Of a DNA stretch of 46,698 nucleotides, positions 1 through 8,117 are shown piece by piece (position 1 is the first letter of the stretch; each line of letters begins with the position of its first letter). The stretch is from assembly GCA_031272145.1 (NCBI GenBank), contig JAISUL010000105.1, forward strand, positions 1 to 46,698, given 5' to 3'. Source of the stretch: Synergistaceae bacterium. Its GTDB lineage: Bacteria; Synergistota; Synergistia; Synergistales; Aminobacteriaceae. The notes under the pieces are model-generated. The model worked only from the letters and a program-made list of their open reading frames with translations, was not told the DNA's origin and ran no database searches. The position numbers and the translations under genes were made by a program.

Positions 1-4
1 TGGT

Positions 5-493
5 TCATCCTCCTTTGCGCTCCAGCACGTATCTGTCCCGCGCGAGCCTCACGAGCGCGTCGCAGCGGTTGTTGAGAGAGGCTGACGCGCCTCCCGTCGA
101 GTGCCCCTTCGTCCATATCCACTCAACCGAGTGAATTCGCGACAGGGAGAGCAGCTCCTCCCAGAGGTCGCGGTTCAGCACGGGTTTCTTCTCGGACGTC
201 AGCCAGCCGTTTCTGAGCCACTTATCCAGCCAGCCCCTCTCGAAGGCGTTCCTCAGGTAGGCCGAGTCCGTGTAGAGGGAGACGCTGCACGGACGCTTCA
301 GGGCGCTCAGGGCCATCACCGCCGCGCGGAGCTCCATCCGGTTGTTCGTGGTGTCCGGCTCGGCGCCGAATATCTCCTTGGCCCTCTCAAGCCCGCCGTG
401 GGCGGGGGAGATAAGCACCGCCGCCCAACCCCCAAGCCCTGGGTTCGGCGACGCGCCCCCGTCCGTGTATATGACCACCTCGTCCCTCGGCAT
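5..493 (-). CDS. rnhA: Ribonuclease HI
   Basis: Cuts the RNA strand of RNA-DNA hybrids in the cytoplasm (R-loops, primer remnants). The 162-residue length fits a stand-alone RNase HI. The metal-binding carboxylates are visible: D11 in YTDGGAS, E54 in RMELRAAV, D76 in YTDSAY and D145 in NRCDALV, plus H131 in the flexible KGHS loop. The ATG start overlaps the upstream gene's stop by one base (TGATG), so it is probably translationally coupled as the last visible gene of the rpmH-to-rnhA operon. The downstream end of the operon lies outside the window. Confidence 0.96.
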   Translation of the reverse strand: MPRDEVVIYTDGGASPNPGLGGWAAVLISPAHGGLERAKEIFGAEPDTTNNRMELRAAVMALSALKRPCSVSLYTDSAYLRNAFERGWLDKWLRNGWLTSEKKPVLNRDLWEELLSLSRIHSVEWIWTKGHSTGGASASLNNRCDALVRLARDRYVLERKGG

Positions 494-1518
494 CAGTCGA
501 ATACTATTCTAATCCTGACCGGGCCTTCTGTATATATGTCCTCGGTCGCAACTGCGTTCAGAATCACCGGCGAGTCCATCGCCTTCAGGTTCTCCACCGC
601 GTCGAAGAAGTCCTCGCCGCCGAGCGAGCCGACGCTGTTCGTCGCCGGGTCGGGCCTCACCCCGTTCTTTATCGCCTCGTTCTTGAGCTCGCGCAGGAAG
701 ACGTGAAGGACGTTCTCGGCGTTGAACGGGCGCAGGGGCGTGCCGGCAGTCGGGTCCACGAGCTTGCGGTAGAGTATGTCTCCCTCACTATATAATAGGT
801 AGCTCATTCCGCTTTCGAGCCGTGCCTTGACCTCCTCGCCGGCGGCGGCGTTCTCGGCCGCGAGCGCCCTGATGTAGGCGCGCGATTCGAGGTTCGCCGT
901 GCGCGCTATGACCTCCGCATCCTCGGCCGGGTCGAACGCGACGCGGGCGCCTGCGTCGCTAAGGTAGAACTTCTCCGACCGCTTGTCCTCCACGGCCTCG
1001 TTCGCGTCGAGCGCAAGGGCGTCCAGCACCTCGCGGACGCCTGACGCCGGCGTCATAGGGGGGACGAAGCGCTGCGCCAGGATCGAGTTCGCCTGAACCA
1101 GGATCGCCCCCTGCCGCATGACGTCGAGCTCCCTGCGCAGCTCCTCTGACTCGCCTTGGAGCGACGAGACCTCGGCGCCGAGGTCGTCCTTCTCCCTGCT
1201 CAGCAGGTCGCGCTCGTTCCTCAGGGTCTCAAGGTCGAAGCGGCTGGCCTCGAGCTCCGCCTCTATGGCCTTCATGCTGAAGAGGGCAGTCCTGACGTTT
1301 TGGGAGAAGAATGACAGAACCGTGAGCACCGCAAGCGATATGAACATACCGGTGAACGCCGTTATGATGCGGCTCGTGTACCTGGGGCGCAGGCCCAGTA
1401 TCGACACCCTGCGCTTGCCGTACATGAAGCCGAGCACGTCCCCAAGCGTGGCGATGACCGCGCCTCCCGCTATGATCAGGATGATCAGAGACCAGTTGGT
1501 GGACGTCCAGATTCGCAT
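493..1518 (-). CDS. DUF3084 domain membrane protein with coiled coil
   Basis: A 341-residue protein of unknown function that matches the DUF3084 pattern. Two membrane segments lie near the N-terminus (about residues 9-30 and 48-70). A long charged coiled coil follows (about 85-135, rich in Glu, Leu and Arg), then a globular C-terminal part. The ATG at 1518 is preferred because the membrane segment begins a few residues later; an in-frame start at 1548 is possible. The chosen start overlaps the end of lgt by 34 bases and the stop overlaps the rnhA start, which argues for one operon. Membrane anchoring and oligomerisation are inferred; no enzymatic motif is seen. Confidence 0.85.
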   Translation of the reverse strand: MRIWTSTNWSLIILIIAGGAVIATLGDVLGFMYGKRRVSILGLRPRYTSRIITAFTGMFISLAVLTVLSFFSQNVRTALFSMKAIEAELEASRFDLETLRNERDLLSREKDDLGAEVSSLQGESEELRRELDVMRQGAILVQANSILAQRFVPPMTPASGVREVLDALALDANEAVEDKRSEKFYLSDAGARVAFDPAEDAEVIARTANLESRAYIRALAAENAAAGEEVKARLESGMSYLLYSEGDILYRKLVDPTAGTPLRPFNAENVLHVFLRELKNEAIKNGVRPDPATNSVGSLGGEDFFDAVENLKAMDSPVILNAVATEDIYTEGPVRIRIVFD

Positions 1519-2267
1519 CGTTCCAAAAAGCGCGGCACGGCGAGCCAAAGAACCGAGAGAGCGGCGGCCGCGGCGAGAGTCCAGTGCGACAGGAGCAGCC
1601 CCTTGGACAGCCCCTCGGAGCGGAGCGGGTCGACCAGAAAGCGCGTCGCGGCGAACAGGATAAGCCCGACAGGTGCCAGCACGGAGCTCCCCTTTCTATG
1701 CGGAACGTCCGCGCGGCGCTCGATGAAGAGCAGGAGCGCGAGTATCATGGCCGCGGCGAGGGAGTAGTACAGCTGCGTCGGGTGCCGTGTCAGGCCGGCC
1801 GGGTCGCGCGGGAAGTGCAGGGCGAGCGGGAAGGTGCTCTCGACGCCGCCGCAGCAGCCGGCCGAGAAGCACCCCCACCTGCCGATCGCGACCGCAAGAA
1901 AGGCCGGTGGGGCCGCGACGTCGCACATGCGGCCCACCGGCAGCCCCCGCCGCCAGCAGAGGAACGCCCCTGTCAGCAGGGCTCCGCACAGCGCCCCGAC
2001 CTCAGACAGCCCTCCGCTGTTCAGGTCGAGCAGAAGCGAGGGGGACGATACGTAGGTTTCGACGTTCCACAGGTACTCGAACGCGCGGGAGCCGACCAGC
2101 ATGCCAAAGAACGACCAGCCGAGCACGCTCCTCCCCTCGTCCTCGTCTATCCCGTATAGGTCGAAGCGCCTGATTACCCATGCGAGCATGAGGTACAGGG
2201 CGATGAACCAGATCACGTAGTATGTCTCGACGCTCACGCCCCCTATTTTGAAAAGTACCGGGTACAT
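1485..2267 (-). CDS. lgt: Prolipoprotein diacylglyceryl transferase
   Basis: Transfers diacylglycerol from phosphatidylglycerol to the lipobox cysteine of prolipoproteins in the inner membrane. The 260-residue polytopic protein shows the family signature AIGRWGCFSAGCCGG followed by RHPTQLY. The ATG at 2267 lies two bases after the khpB stop. An upstream in-frame extension to 2636 is only the Arg-rich shadow of the khpB tail and was discarded. It belongs to the rpmH operon, next to the membrane insertion genes yidC and yidD. The 3' end overlaps the next gene's start by 34 bases. Confidence 0.95.
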   Translation of the reverse strand: MYPVLFKIGGVSVETYYVIWFIALYLMLAWVIRRFDLYGIDEDEGRSVLGWSFFGMLVGSRAFEYLWNVETYVSSPSLLLDLNSGGLSEVGALCGALLTGAFLCWRRGLPVGRMCDVAAPPAFLAVAIGRWGCFSAGCCGGVESTFPLALHFPRDPAGLTRHPTQLYYSLAAAMILALLLFIERRADVPHRKGSSVLAPVGLILFAATRFLVDPLRSEGLSKGLLLSHWTLAAAAALSVLWLAVPRFLERCESGRPPTGL

Positions 2268-2269
2268 GG

Positions 2270-3223
2270 TCAGCGAGTACGGCGCCCGTCGTAAGACCGG
2301 CCGCGGCTTCTGCCTTCCCTGCCCCCTCTGCCTCCTCTGCCTCCCCCACTTACCCTGCCGGCGCCGCCGGTTCCGCTGTGCCCCGCGGTGCTGTCGCTGT
2401 GCCCTTCCTGCCTGCTGTGCCCGCCGCGGAAGCCGCCTCTGTCGTCCCTGCCGCCTCTGTCGAAGTCTCGGCCATGAAATCCGCGGCCTCCGCGCCATGT
2501 GCTGCTGCCGCCGCCGCTCTCTCTGGCCGACTCGGCGGTCAGCTTCGGCATGATGACGACCTTCCTCTTGGGGGTCTCGCCTATGGACTGAGTCTCGACC
2601 TTGGGGTTGTCCTTCAGGGCAGTGTGTATGATCCACCTCTCCCAGCTGAGCATCGGCTCAAGGCGGAGGGGCGTCCCTCGCTCCACCACCTTGCGGGCTG
2701 AGGCCTCGGCCAGGCGCTCGAGGCTGTGCCTGCGCCTCTCTCTGTAGCCGCCGGAGTCCAGCCGGACGCGCGGCACAGACCCCGCCTCGGCGAAGCGCAT
2801 AGCTAGGTTCAGGATGTACTCCATCGCCTTCAGGCCGTCGCCGTATCTTCCGATGAGCGAGTCCGCGTCGTCCCCGTCGATGCGTATCATGTTCCCCGCG
2901 CCGGCTCTGGGCGGACGGGGCGCCTTGTTTTCGGGGCCAGGCTCAGACTCGTCGTCCAAGTCGGAGCCTATGGTCAGGTTGACGTCCAGTTCCATCAGGT
3001 TCAGCATCTTCATGAGGAACTCTCGGCTCTGGAGCATGAGGACAGGCTGTGCTGGCTTCACCTCGACCTTGAGCTTCCTTCCGAAGATGCCGAGGCCAAG
3101 GAAGCCGCGGTCCTCGCCGACGACCTCTGCGGCCAGCTCCTCCGTCGGCACGCCCCACTTTTTCGAGGCCTGCCCCAGAGCGTCCTCGACCGACGCGGCT
3201 TCAAAAACGAGACTATGTTCCAA
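2270..3223 (-). CDS. khpB: KhpB/Jag RNA-binding protein with long Arg-Gly tail
   Basis: RNA-binding partner of KhpA, in the SpoIIIJ-associated (Jag) family. Three family domains are visible: a Jag-N domain (about 1-60), a KH domain around residues 110-145 with GRYG as the GxxG loop, and an R3H domain (about 165-230) with ERWIIH supplying the R-x3-H motif. An unusual C-terminal tail of roughly 80 residues (about 238-317) is rich in Gly, Arg, Ser and His with many RGG/RGR steps. The start is TTG at 3223, with AAGG-type ribosome binding sequence just upstream. It sits directly after yidC, the usual place for this gene, and its partner khpA is at 8315. Confidence 0.95.
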   Translation of the reverse strand: MEHSLVFEAASVEDALGQASKKWGVPTEELAAEVVGEDRGFLGLGIFGRKLKVEVKPAQPVLMLQSREFLMKMLNLMELDVNLTIGSDLDDESEPGPENKAPRPPRAGAGNMIRIDGDDADSLIGRYGDGLKAMEYILNLAMRFAEAGSVPRVRLDSGGYRERRRHSLERLAEASARKVVERGTPLRLEPMLSWERWIIHTALKDNPKVETQSIGETPKRKVVIMPKLTAESARESGGGSSTWRGGRGFHGRDFDRGGRDDRGGFRGGHSRQEGHSDSTAGHSGTGGAGRVSGGGRGGRGGREGRSRGRSYDGRRTR

Positions 3224-3265
3224 AGTTCTTACCTTCTTTCGGAGTTGATGGAGGAAAGACCGCGC

Positions 3266-4078
3266 CTATCCGGCGGACTTTTCCCTCGGCTTTTCCTGAG
3301 TCAGGACGGGCCGTTCTCTCATCTCCACGCGTGCCTTGCGCGTGGCCAGCAGCTGCTGCCCGACGCCAAGGAGAGACGACACGCCCCAGTAGAGCAGCAC
3401 GCCGCCCTGAATGCTCAGGCATATAAACGTAAGGAAGATCGGCATGAACCAGTTCATCATGGCCATCTGGGGGTTGCCGGAGGAGGAGAGGTACTGCTGG
3501 TACCATGTCAGGAAGCCTATGAACACCAGCAGGGCAGTGTTCGGCAGCCATATCCCTAGGTGCTCCCATAGGAGGCCCGGGTTCGTCGCCGCCGAGAAGA
3601 TTAGCATGACGGGGCCCAGCTCCTCGTTGGGAACCCTGGTGCCGGTGGCGTCGACCAGGTTGATGGCGTCGGCTATCGTCGAGAGGGTCGTGCCGTCGAG
3701 GTGCACCGTGAGGAAGTGGGCGCCCGAAAAGCCGTGCCGCGAGAGGACGCTGTAGAGCAGGATCAGTATCGGCATCTGGATCAGTATCGGCAGGCACCCC
3801 GACGCCGGGTTGACCTTGTTCTCCTTGTAGAGGGCCATGACCTCCTTGTTCATGGTCTCCTTGTCGTCCTTGTACTTCTCCTGCAGAACCTTCATGCGCG
3901 GCTGGAGCTTCTGCATCTTTTGCATGCTCGCCATCTGTTTGCGCGTCAGCGGGTAAATCACCAGCCGAACGAGCAGCGTGAGCAAAATGATGGCCAGCCC
4001 CCACGAGTGCGTAAAGCCGTAAAACGTCTCCAGAAGCCACATCATGAAGTCCCCGGCCTGTGTCCACAAGTAGCTCAA
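3266..4078 (-). CDS. yidC: Membrane protein insertase YidC (short form)
   Basis: Inserts and folds inner-membrane proteins, alone or with SecYEG. The 270-residue protein begins close to the first conserved core helix (GLAIILLTLLVRLVIYPLTRKQM). It lacks the large periplasmic P1 domain of proteobacterial YidC, and no lipobox is seen. The hydrophilic loop with KMQKLQPRMKVLQEKYKDD and the membrane segment starting NPASGCLPILIQMPILILLY are typical, and R37 probably forms the conserved groove arginine. The start is TTG at 4078 behind GAGGTGAG. It lies between yidD and khpB in the classic rpmH-rnpA-yidD-yidC-jag order. Confidence 0.95.
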   Translation of the reverse strand: MSYLWTQAGDFMMWLLETFYGFTHSWGLAIILLTLLVRLVIYPLTRKQMASMQKMQKLQPRMKVLQEKYKDDKETMNKEVMALYKENKVNPASGCLPILIQMPILILLYSVLSRHGFSGAHFLTVHLDGTTLSTIADAINLVDATGTRVPNEELGPVMLIFSAATNPGLLWEHLGIWLPNTALLVFIGFLTWYQQYLSSSGNPQMAMMNWFMPIFLTFICLSIQGGVLLYWGVSSLLGVGQQLLATRKARVEMRERPVLTQEKPREKSAG

Positions 4079-4090
4079 ACGATCTCACCT

Positions 4091-4387
4091 CTATGGCATA
4101 TTTAATCGCAGGGTTTTTCCTTGCCCTTGCCCTTGCCCTGGCCCCGGCACGGGGTCGTACCCCCCCTCGTGCCACGGGCCGCACCTCAAAAGGCGCAATA
4201 CGGCGAGCCTAAGCCCGGCAAAAAGCCCATGCTCGCGCAGCGCGACGGCTGCGTACTCCGAGCAGCTTGGGTAGAACCTGCACCTACTGCCGAGCAGCGG
4301 CGACACGCAGACCTGATAGACCCGTATGAGCAGGATCAGCGCGCCAACCGCCGCCCGCGCCGCTAAAGCCAAACCGCGCCAGGCCAT
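4091..4387 (-). CDS. yidD: Membrane protein insertion efficiency factor YidD
   Basis: Small membrane-associated helper of YidC-dependent insertion. The 98-residue product has the family core IRVYQVCVSPLLGSRCRFYPSCSEYA and the later GPWHEGGYDPVP. The start at 4387 places the N-terminal hydrophobic helix (about 3-22) correctly and overlaps the end of rnpA by 25 bases; a longer in-frame extension is rnpA shadow. The C-terminal tail is a short low-complexity GQGQGQG stretch encoded by a repeated hexanucleotide-like run (about 4120-4140), which could vary between strains. Confidence 0.93.
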   Translation of the reverse strand: MAWRGLALAARAAVGALILLIRVYQVCVSPLLGSRCRFYPSCSEYAAVALREHGLFAGLRLAVLRLLRCGPWHEGGYDPVPGPGQGQGQGKTLRLNMP

Positions 4388-4734
4388 TCCTGCGTAAGCA
4401 GCTTTTTTTTGGCGAAGAGCCGCGCCATGTCGTAGTAAACGTCCCGCGCATTGGCCGAGAGCCCGGCGTCCTTGAGCGAGAGCACGGCCACGACATCGCG
4501 AAACACCCAGCGGCAAAGCCGTCGGTACGCCTCGCGCAGCACGCGCTTGCCCCTGTTGCGGACGTGCGCCGGGCCCTGCTTCTTGCCGACCGCGTAGCCA
4601 GCGGCAGGGCCGTCGGCCTCGGACAGCCTCAAAAACAGCAGCCGCACCAGCTCCCCTTGTGCCCGAACGCCGGTGCGGAAAATTCGATCAAACTCCCATC
4701 TTTTTTTTATGGTGGTCAGGCCGTGGTCAGGCAC
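4363..4734 (-). CDS. rnpA: Ribonuclease P protein component
   Basis: Protein subunit of RNase P, which matures tRNA 5' ends together with the M1 RNA. The 123-residue product has KKRWEFDRIFRTG near the start and the signature HVRNRGKRVLREAYR (RNR motif). The ATG at 4734 lies inside the last codons of rpmH (19-base overlap), and the 3' end overlaps yidD, so the three genes are tightly coupled. The RNA component was not found in this window. Confidence 0.95.
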   Translation of the reverse strand: MPDHGLTTIKKRWEFDRIFRTGVRAQGELVRLLFLRLSEADGPAAGYAVGKKQGPAHVRNRGKRVLREAYRRLCRWVFRDVVAVLSLKDAGLSANARDVYYDMARLFAKKKLLTQEWPGAVWL

Positions 4735-4856
4735 TTGCGGCCCTTGCGCCTTCTGGCGCGCAAAACGGCGCGCCCCGTGGCAGAAGATGAGCGGGCGAGA
4801 AAGCCGATCTTTCTCTTGCGCGGCTTCCTGTGCGGCTGGTAAGTTCCCTTTTTCAA
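4716..4856 (-). CDS. rpmH: 50S ribosomal protein L34
   Basis: Component of the large ribosomal subunit. The 46-residue product begins KKGTYQPHRKPRKRKIGF and ends in the basic RRRKGRKCLTTA, as L34 does. The start is TTG at 4856, with GGGAGG eight bases upstream; the longer reading to 4913 has no family similarity. First gene of the rpmH-rnpA-yidD-yidC-khpB-lgt operon, with a leader of about 65 bases from the promoter at 4928-4957. Confidence 0.95.
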   Translation of the reverse strand: MKKGTYQPHRKPRKRKIGFLARSSSATGRAVLRARRRKGRKCLTTA

Positions 4857-4927
4857 GACATACGCCTCCCGACGGAAATATGTTCGCACCCCCGTGACGA
4901 GCGCACGAACCACTTGCTTTCCCGATG

Positions 4928-4957
4928 ACTATAGCATATGTATTAAGCGCGCGGCAA
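4928..4957 (-). promoter_or_regulatory. Promoter of the rpmH operon
   Basis: On the minus strand TTGCCG (4952-4957) and TATAGT (4928-4933) are separated by 18 bases. This is a good sigma70-type match in an AT-richer gap between divergent genes, about 70 bases upstream of rpmH. Prediction from sequence only. Confidence 0.6.
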
Positions 4958-5026
4958 GTTTTAATTCGTATTGTTCGGGTCTGCCCGCGTAAAATCCGGT
5001 TCGCACATGGAGGCGGTTCTTTTAAT

Positions 5027-6085
5027 ATGAAGCTTGTTGAAGAGATTCAGCCGATAGTTTTCCGCGGCGGCACCCTGCACTTCCTAGACCAGACGAAGCT
5101 GCCCGGCGCGGTCAGGTTCTTGGAGATAGACTCGGCGGAGGCCTGCCGCGACGCCATAAGGAGCCTGGTCGTGCGCGGCGCCCCGGCTATCGGGGTCGCG
5201 GCGGCGTTCGGGATGCTCGTGGAGTCGAGGCGCTGCTCCGAGACGACGCTCGACGGCTACCTCGCCCACATGAGGCGGGTCAAGGCAGTCCTGGCCTCCT
5301 CGCGCCCGACGGCGGTCAACCTCTTCGGCGCCCTCGACCGGGTGGAGAGGGCAGCTCTTTTCTCTGCCTCCTCTGCCTCCTCGTCCAACGACCCGGCGGA
5401 GGCCAGGGAGTCGGTCGAGCGCGAGGTCATGGCCATACGCTCGGAGAACGAGGCGATATGCGAGGGCATTGGGAGGAGCGGGCAGGAGATCATGAAGGAC
5501 GGCATGACGGCCCTGACTCACTGCAACGCCGGCATCCTCGCGACGGGAGGCATCGGCACGGCCCTGGCCCCCATATACTTGGCTCACGAGCGAGGCCTGA
5601 GGGTCAGAGTGTTCGCCTGCGAGACCCGCCCTCTGCTCCAGGGAGCCAGGCTGACCGCGTGGGAGCTGTCGCGCGCCGGCCTGGACGTGACCCTCATAAC
5701 CGACAGCATGGCCGCGGCGGTCATGGCCCAGGGGCTGGTGGACGTCTGCATGGTCGGGTGCGACCGCCTCGCGGCGAACGGCGACGCAGCGAACAAGATA
5801 GGCACGTACGGCCTGGCCCTGCTCGCCAGAGACCACGGGATACCCTTCTACGTCGCCTGCCCCACCTCGACCATAGACCCGGACACCCCCGACGGGAGCG
5901 GCATAAAGATAGAGGAGCGGGACCCTGCCGAGCTCTCCCCTCCCCCCGGCGTGAGGGCCTACAACCCGGCCTTCGACGTCACGCCCGCCGGCCTCATAAC
6001 GGGCATCATTACGGAGCACGGCATCCTCCGGCCCCCTTACGAAAAGCTAGGCCAAACTCGCGAGTTGCAAAATAAAAATACTTGA
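5027..6085 (+). CDS. mtnA: S-methyl-5-thioribose-1-phosphate isomerase
   Basis: Converts methylthioribose-1-phosphate to methylthioribulose-1-phosphate in methionine salvage. The 352-residue protein carries the family motifs: VVRGAPAIGVAAAFG near the start, THCNAGILATGGIGTAL with catalytic C166, and GCDRLAANGDAANKIGTYG with D246. The ATG at 5027 has GGAGG about 12 bases upstream; the longer reading to 4925 is not supported by the family. A Ser/Ala-rich stretch (FSASSASSSN) is encoded by a tandem 9-bp repeat at 5362-5379. No other salvage gene is adjacent. The stop codon lies inside the -35 box of the next promoter. Confidence 0.95.
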   Translation: MKLVEEIQPIVFRGGTLHFLDQTKLPGAVRFLEIDSAEACRDAIRSLVVRGAPAIGVAAAFGMLVESRRCSETTLDGYLAHMRRVKAVLASSRPTAVNLFGALDRVERAALFSASSASSSNDPAEARESVEREVMAIRSENEAICEGIGRSGQEIMKDGMTALTHCNAGILATGGIGTALAPIYLAHERGLRVRVFACETRPLLQGARLTAWELSRAGLDVTLITDSMAAAVMAQGLVDVCMVGCDRLAANGDAANKIGTYGLALLARDHGIPFYVACPTSTIDPDTPDGSGIKIEERDPAELSPPPGVRAYNPAFDVTPAGLITGIITEHGILRPPYEKLGQTRELQNKNT

Positions 6086-6110
6086 CATCGCGGAACCGCG
6101 GCGCTATAAT
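6082..6110 (+). promoter_or_regulatory. Consensus sigma70 promoter of the ffh-rplS operon, with internal palindrome
   Basis: TTGACA (6082-6087) and TATAAT (6105-6110), both perfect consensus, are separated by 17 bases, 33 bases upstream of the ffh start. The spacer contains the inverted repeat CGCGG-AA-CCGCG (6089-6100), a possible operator. The -35 box overlaps the mtnA stop codon. Confidence 0.85.
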
Positions 6111-6142
6111 TCCCTGCGTCAGTTCTTGACGGGGAGGCGAGC

Positions 6143-7822
6143 GTGGCCTTGGATGACGACACGAGTCTTGAGCGGCGGCTGCGCGTAAACAGTCTTTACG
6201 ACCTTTACTCGCCCCTGCTGACGGAGAGACAGAGGGAAGTTTACAAGCTGCGCCGTTTTTCGGATCTGACGCTCGCCGAGATAGCTTCGGAGGTGGGCGT
6301 CACAAGGCAGGCCGTCCACATCTTGGTGAGGCGGACGGAGGAAAGGCTTCTTGCTCTGGAGGACGCCCTGGGGTTTGCCGAGTGCGTCGAGCGCATGGAA
6401 GACAGGATAAAAGAGCTTGAGTCGCTCGCGGACGCGGGAAGCGCCAAAGGCAAAGGGGCAAGGGGGGCAAGGGTCGTGTTTGAAAGTCTGAGGGAAAGGC
6501 TCGAGTCGGCGCTGAACAAGCTCCGCAGCAAGGGCAGGCTGTCCGAGGGCGACGTTGACGCGGCCCTGCGCGAGATACGCCGGTCCCTTTTGGAGGCGGA
6601 CGTTGACTTCCGCGTCGTGAAGGACCTGGTCGAGAGCATCCGCGCCCGCGCGGTAAAGCTCGACGTTCTGGAGTCCATCACGGCCGTTCAGCGGGTAGGC
6701 GCGGTGGTCTACGAGGAGCTCGCCGCCCTCATGGGCGGCTCGGAGAGAGCCTCACTGACGATCTCGCCGAAGCCCCCGACCGTCATCCTTATGGCCGGGC
6801 TTCAGGGCGGCGGCAAGACCACGACGACGGTCAAGCTGGCGCGCCGGCTCTCGAACGGCCACAGTCCTTTGGTCGTGGCCTGCGACCTGCGCCGTCCGGC
6901 GGCGGTGCTTCAGCTCCGCGTGCTGGCTGAGCAGGCCAAGGTCGCGTTCTTCGGCCCGGCCGGCGACGGCGGGACGGACGTACTGAAGGTGGCGCGCGAC
7001 GCCTGTGCCTACGCCGAGTCGCACCTGCACGACGTGATCCTGCTGGACACAGCCGGGCGCCTGCACGTGGACGGAGCCCTTATGGAGGAACTGGAGGCCC
7101 TGTCCTCCGCCGTGCCGCCTCACGAGACGCTTCTCGTGCTGGACGCCATGACAGGGCAGGAGGCGGTGAACGTTGCGCGCGCGTTTCACGAGCGGCTGAA
7201 GCTGACCGGCGTCGTCCTGACCAAGCTGGACGGGGACGCGAGGGGCGGGAGCGCGCTTGCCGTCAAGGCTGTCACCGGCGTTCCGGTGAAGTTCGCCGGA
7301 GTAGGCGAGGGCATCGACGCGCTTGAGGTCTTCGACGCGTCTCGCATGGCCGGGCGCATCATGGGCATGGGCGACATGCAGGGCCTTATGGAAAAGGTTC
7401 AGGCCGTTAGCGTTGAGAGCGGCGTGAATGCGGGTGCTTTCAGCGTCAAGGGCTTCGATCTAGAGACGCTTCTGGCGCAGATGACGCAGATTGAGAAACT
7501 GGGGCCGCTTGGCAAGGTCATGGAGATGATTCCGGGGTTTGGGCGCTTGAAGCTGCCTGGTGACGTCGACGACTCGTTTTTGAGGCAGGGCAAGGCCGTC
7601 ATACAGTCCATGACGCCGGCCGAGAGGCGTAACCCGAAGATTATCAAGGGCTCCAGGCGGCGCCGCATCGCCGTAGGTTCTGGGACGTCGGTACAGACGG
7701 TCAATCAGCTTCTGGCGCAGTATGAACAGATGAAAAAGCTCTACAAGTCCTTCTCCTCCGGCGGAGGCGGTATGCTGAAGTCCCTGCTGGGGGGCATGGC
7801 AAGCTCCGGTAGGCGGAGGTAA
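6143..7822 (+). CDS. ffh: Signal recognition particle protein Ffh with fused N-terminal YlxM domain
   Basis: GTPase of the signal recognition particle, which targets ribosome-nascent chains to FtsY and the translocon. The 559-residue protein is about 110 residues longer than a typical Ffh. Residues 1-90 are a YlxM-like helix-turn-helix domain (LTERQREVYKLRRFSDLTLAEIASEVGVTRQAVH). A Gly/Lys/Ala linker (about 98-109) follows, then complete Ffh: the N domain, the G domain with GLQGGGKTTTTVKLARRL, DTAGRLHVD and TKLDGDARGG, and the M domain ending in a Gly-rich tail. The start is GTG 6143 behind GGGGAGG. In many bacteria ylxM is a separate gene just upstream of ffh; here the two are one frame. First gene of an operon with rpsP, khpA, rimM, trmD and rplS. 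Confidence 0.96.
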   Translation: MALDDDTSLERRLRVNSLYDLYSPLLTERQREVYKLRRFSDLTLAEIASEVGVTRQAVHILVRRTEERLLALEDALGFAECVERMEDRIKELESLADAGSAKGKGARGARVVFESLRERLESALNKLRSKGRLSEGDVDAALREIRRSLLEADVDFRVVKDLVESIRARAVKLDVLESITAVQRVGAVVYEELAALMGGSERASLTISPKPPTVILMAGLQGGGKTTTTVKLARRLSNGHSPLVVACDLRRPAAVLQLRVLAEQAKVAFFGPAGDGGTDVLKVARDACAYAESHLHDVILLDTAGRLHVDGALMEELEALSSAVPPHETLLVLDAMTGQEAVNVARAFHERLKLTGVVLTKLDGDARGGSALAVKAVTGVPVKFAGVGEGIDALEVFDASRMAGRIMGMGDMQGLMEKVQAVSVESGVNAGAFSVKGFDLETLLAQMTQIEKLGPLGKVMEMIPGFGRLKLPGDVDDSFLRQGKAVIQSMTPAERRNPKIIKGSRRRRIAVGSGTSVQTVNQLLAQYEQMKKLYKSFSSGGGGMLKSLLGGMASSGRRR

Positions 7823-7847
7823 AAGCCTGATGGAGGTGCGTTAAATA

Positions 7848-8117
7848 ATGGCGGTGCGTATTCGTTTGTCGCGTTTTGGAAAAAAGAAATCTCCTTTTTA
7901 CAGGTTGGTCGTGGCTGATTCACATTCGCCAAGGGACGGGCGCTTTATAGAACTGCTCGGAACTTATAATCCCATGACCGACCCGGCGGAGATTTCGCTC
8001 GACGAGGATCGTGCCCTTTACTGGCTCGGGGTTGGGGCACAACCTTCGGAAACGGCAAGGAGCATACTCAAAAAGCGTGGCGTGTGGGAAAAATTCGAGA
8101 GCGCCAAAAAAGGCTGA
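7848..8117 (+). CDS. rpsP: 30S ribosomal protein S16
   Basis: Small-subunit ribosomal protein, 89 residues. The N-terminus [25 protein letters not shown] and the motif IELLGTYNP are diagnostic. ATG start preceded by GGAGGTG. Part of the ffh-rpsP-khpA-rimM-trmD-rplS operon, a standard arrangement. Confidence 0.97.
   Translation: MAVRIRLSRFGKKKSPFYRLVVADSHSPRDGRFIELLGTYNPMTDPAEISLDEDRALYWLGVGAQPSETARSILKKRGVWEKFESAKKG

Noticed and set aside
2268-2636. N-terminal extension of lgt
   Set aside because: Shadow of the Arg/Gly-rich khpB tail; Lgt begins at MYPVLF.
4971-4995. Promoter for mtnA (TTGTTC / TAAAAT)
   Set aside because: The spacer is only 13 bases, too short for a sigma70 promoter.
5084-6019. 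Long minus-strand frame opposite mtnA
   Set aside because: Codon-shadow composition (Arg, Gly, Val-rich), no motif, no binding site; the plus strand carries a complete MtnA.
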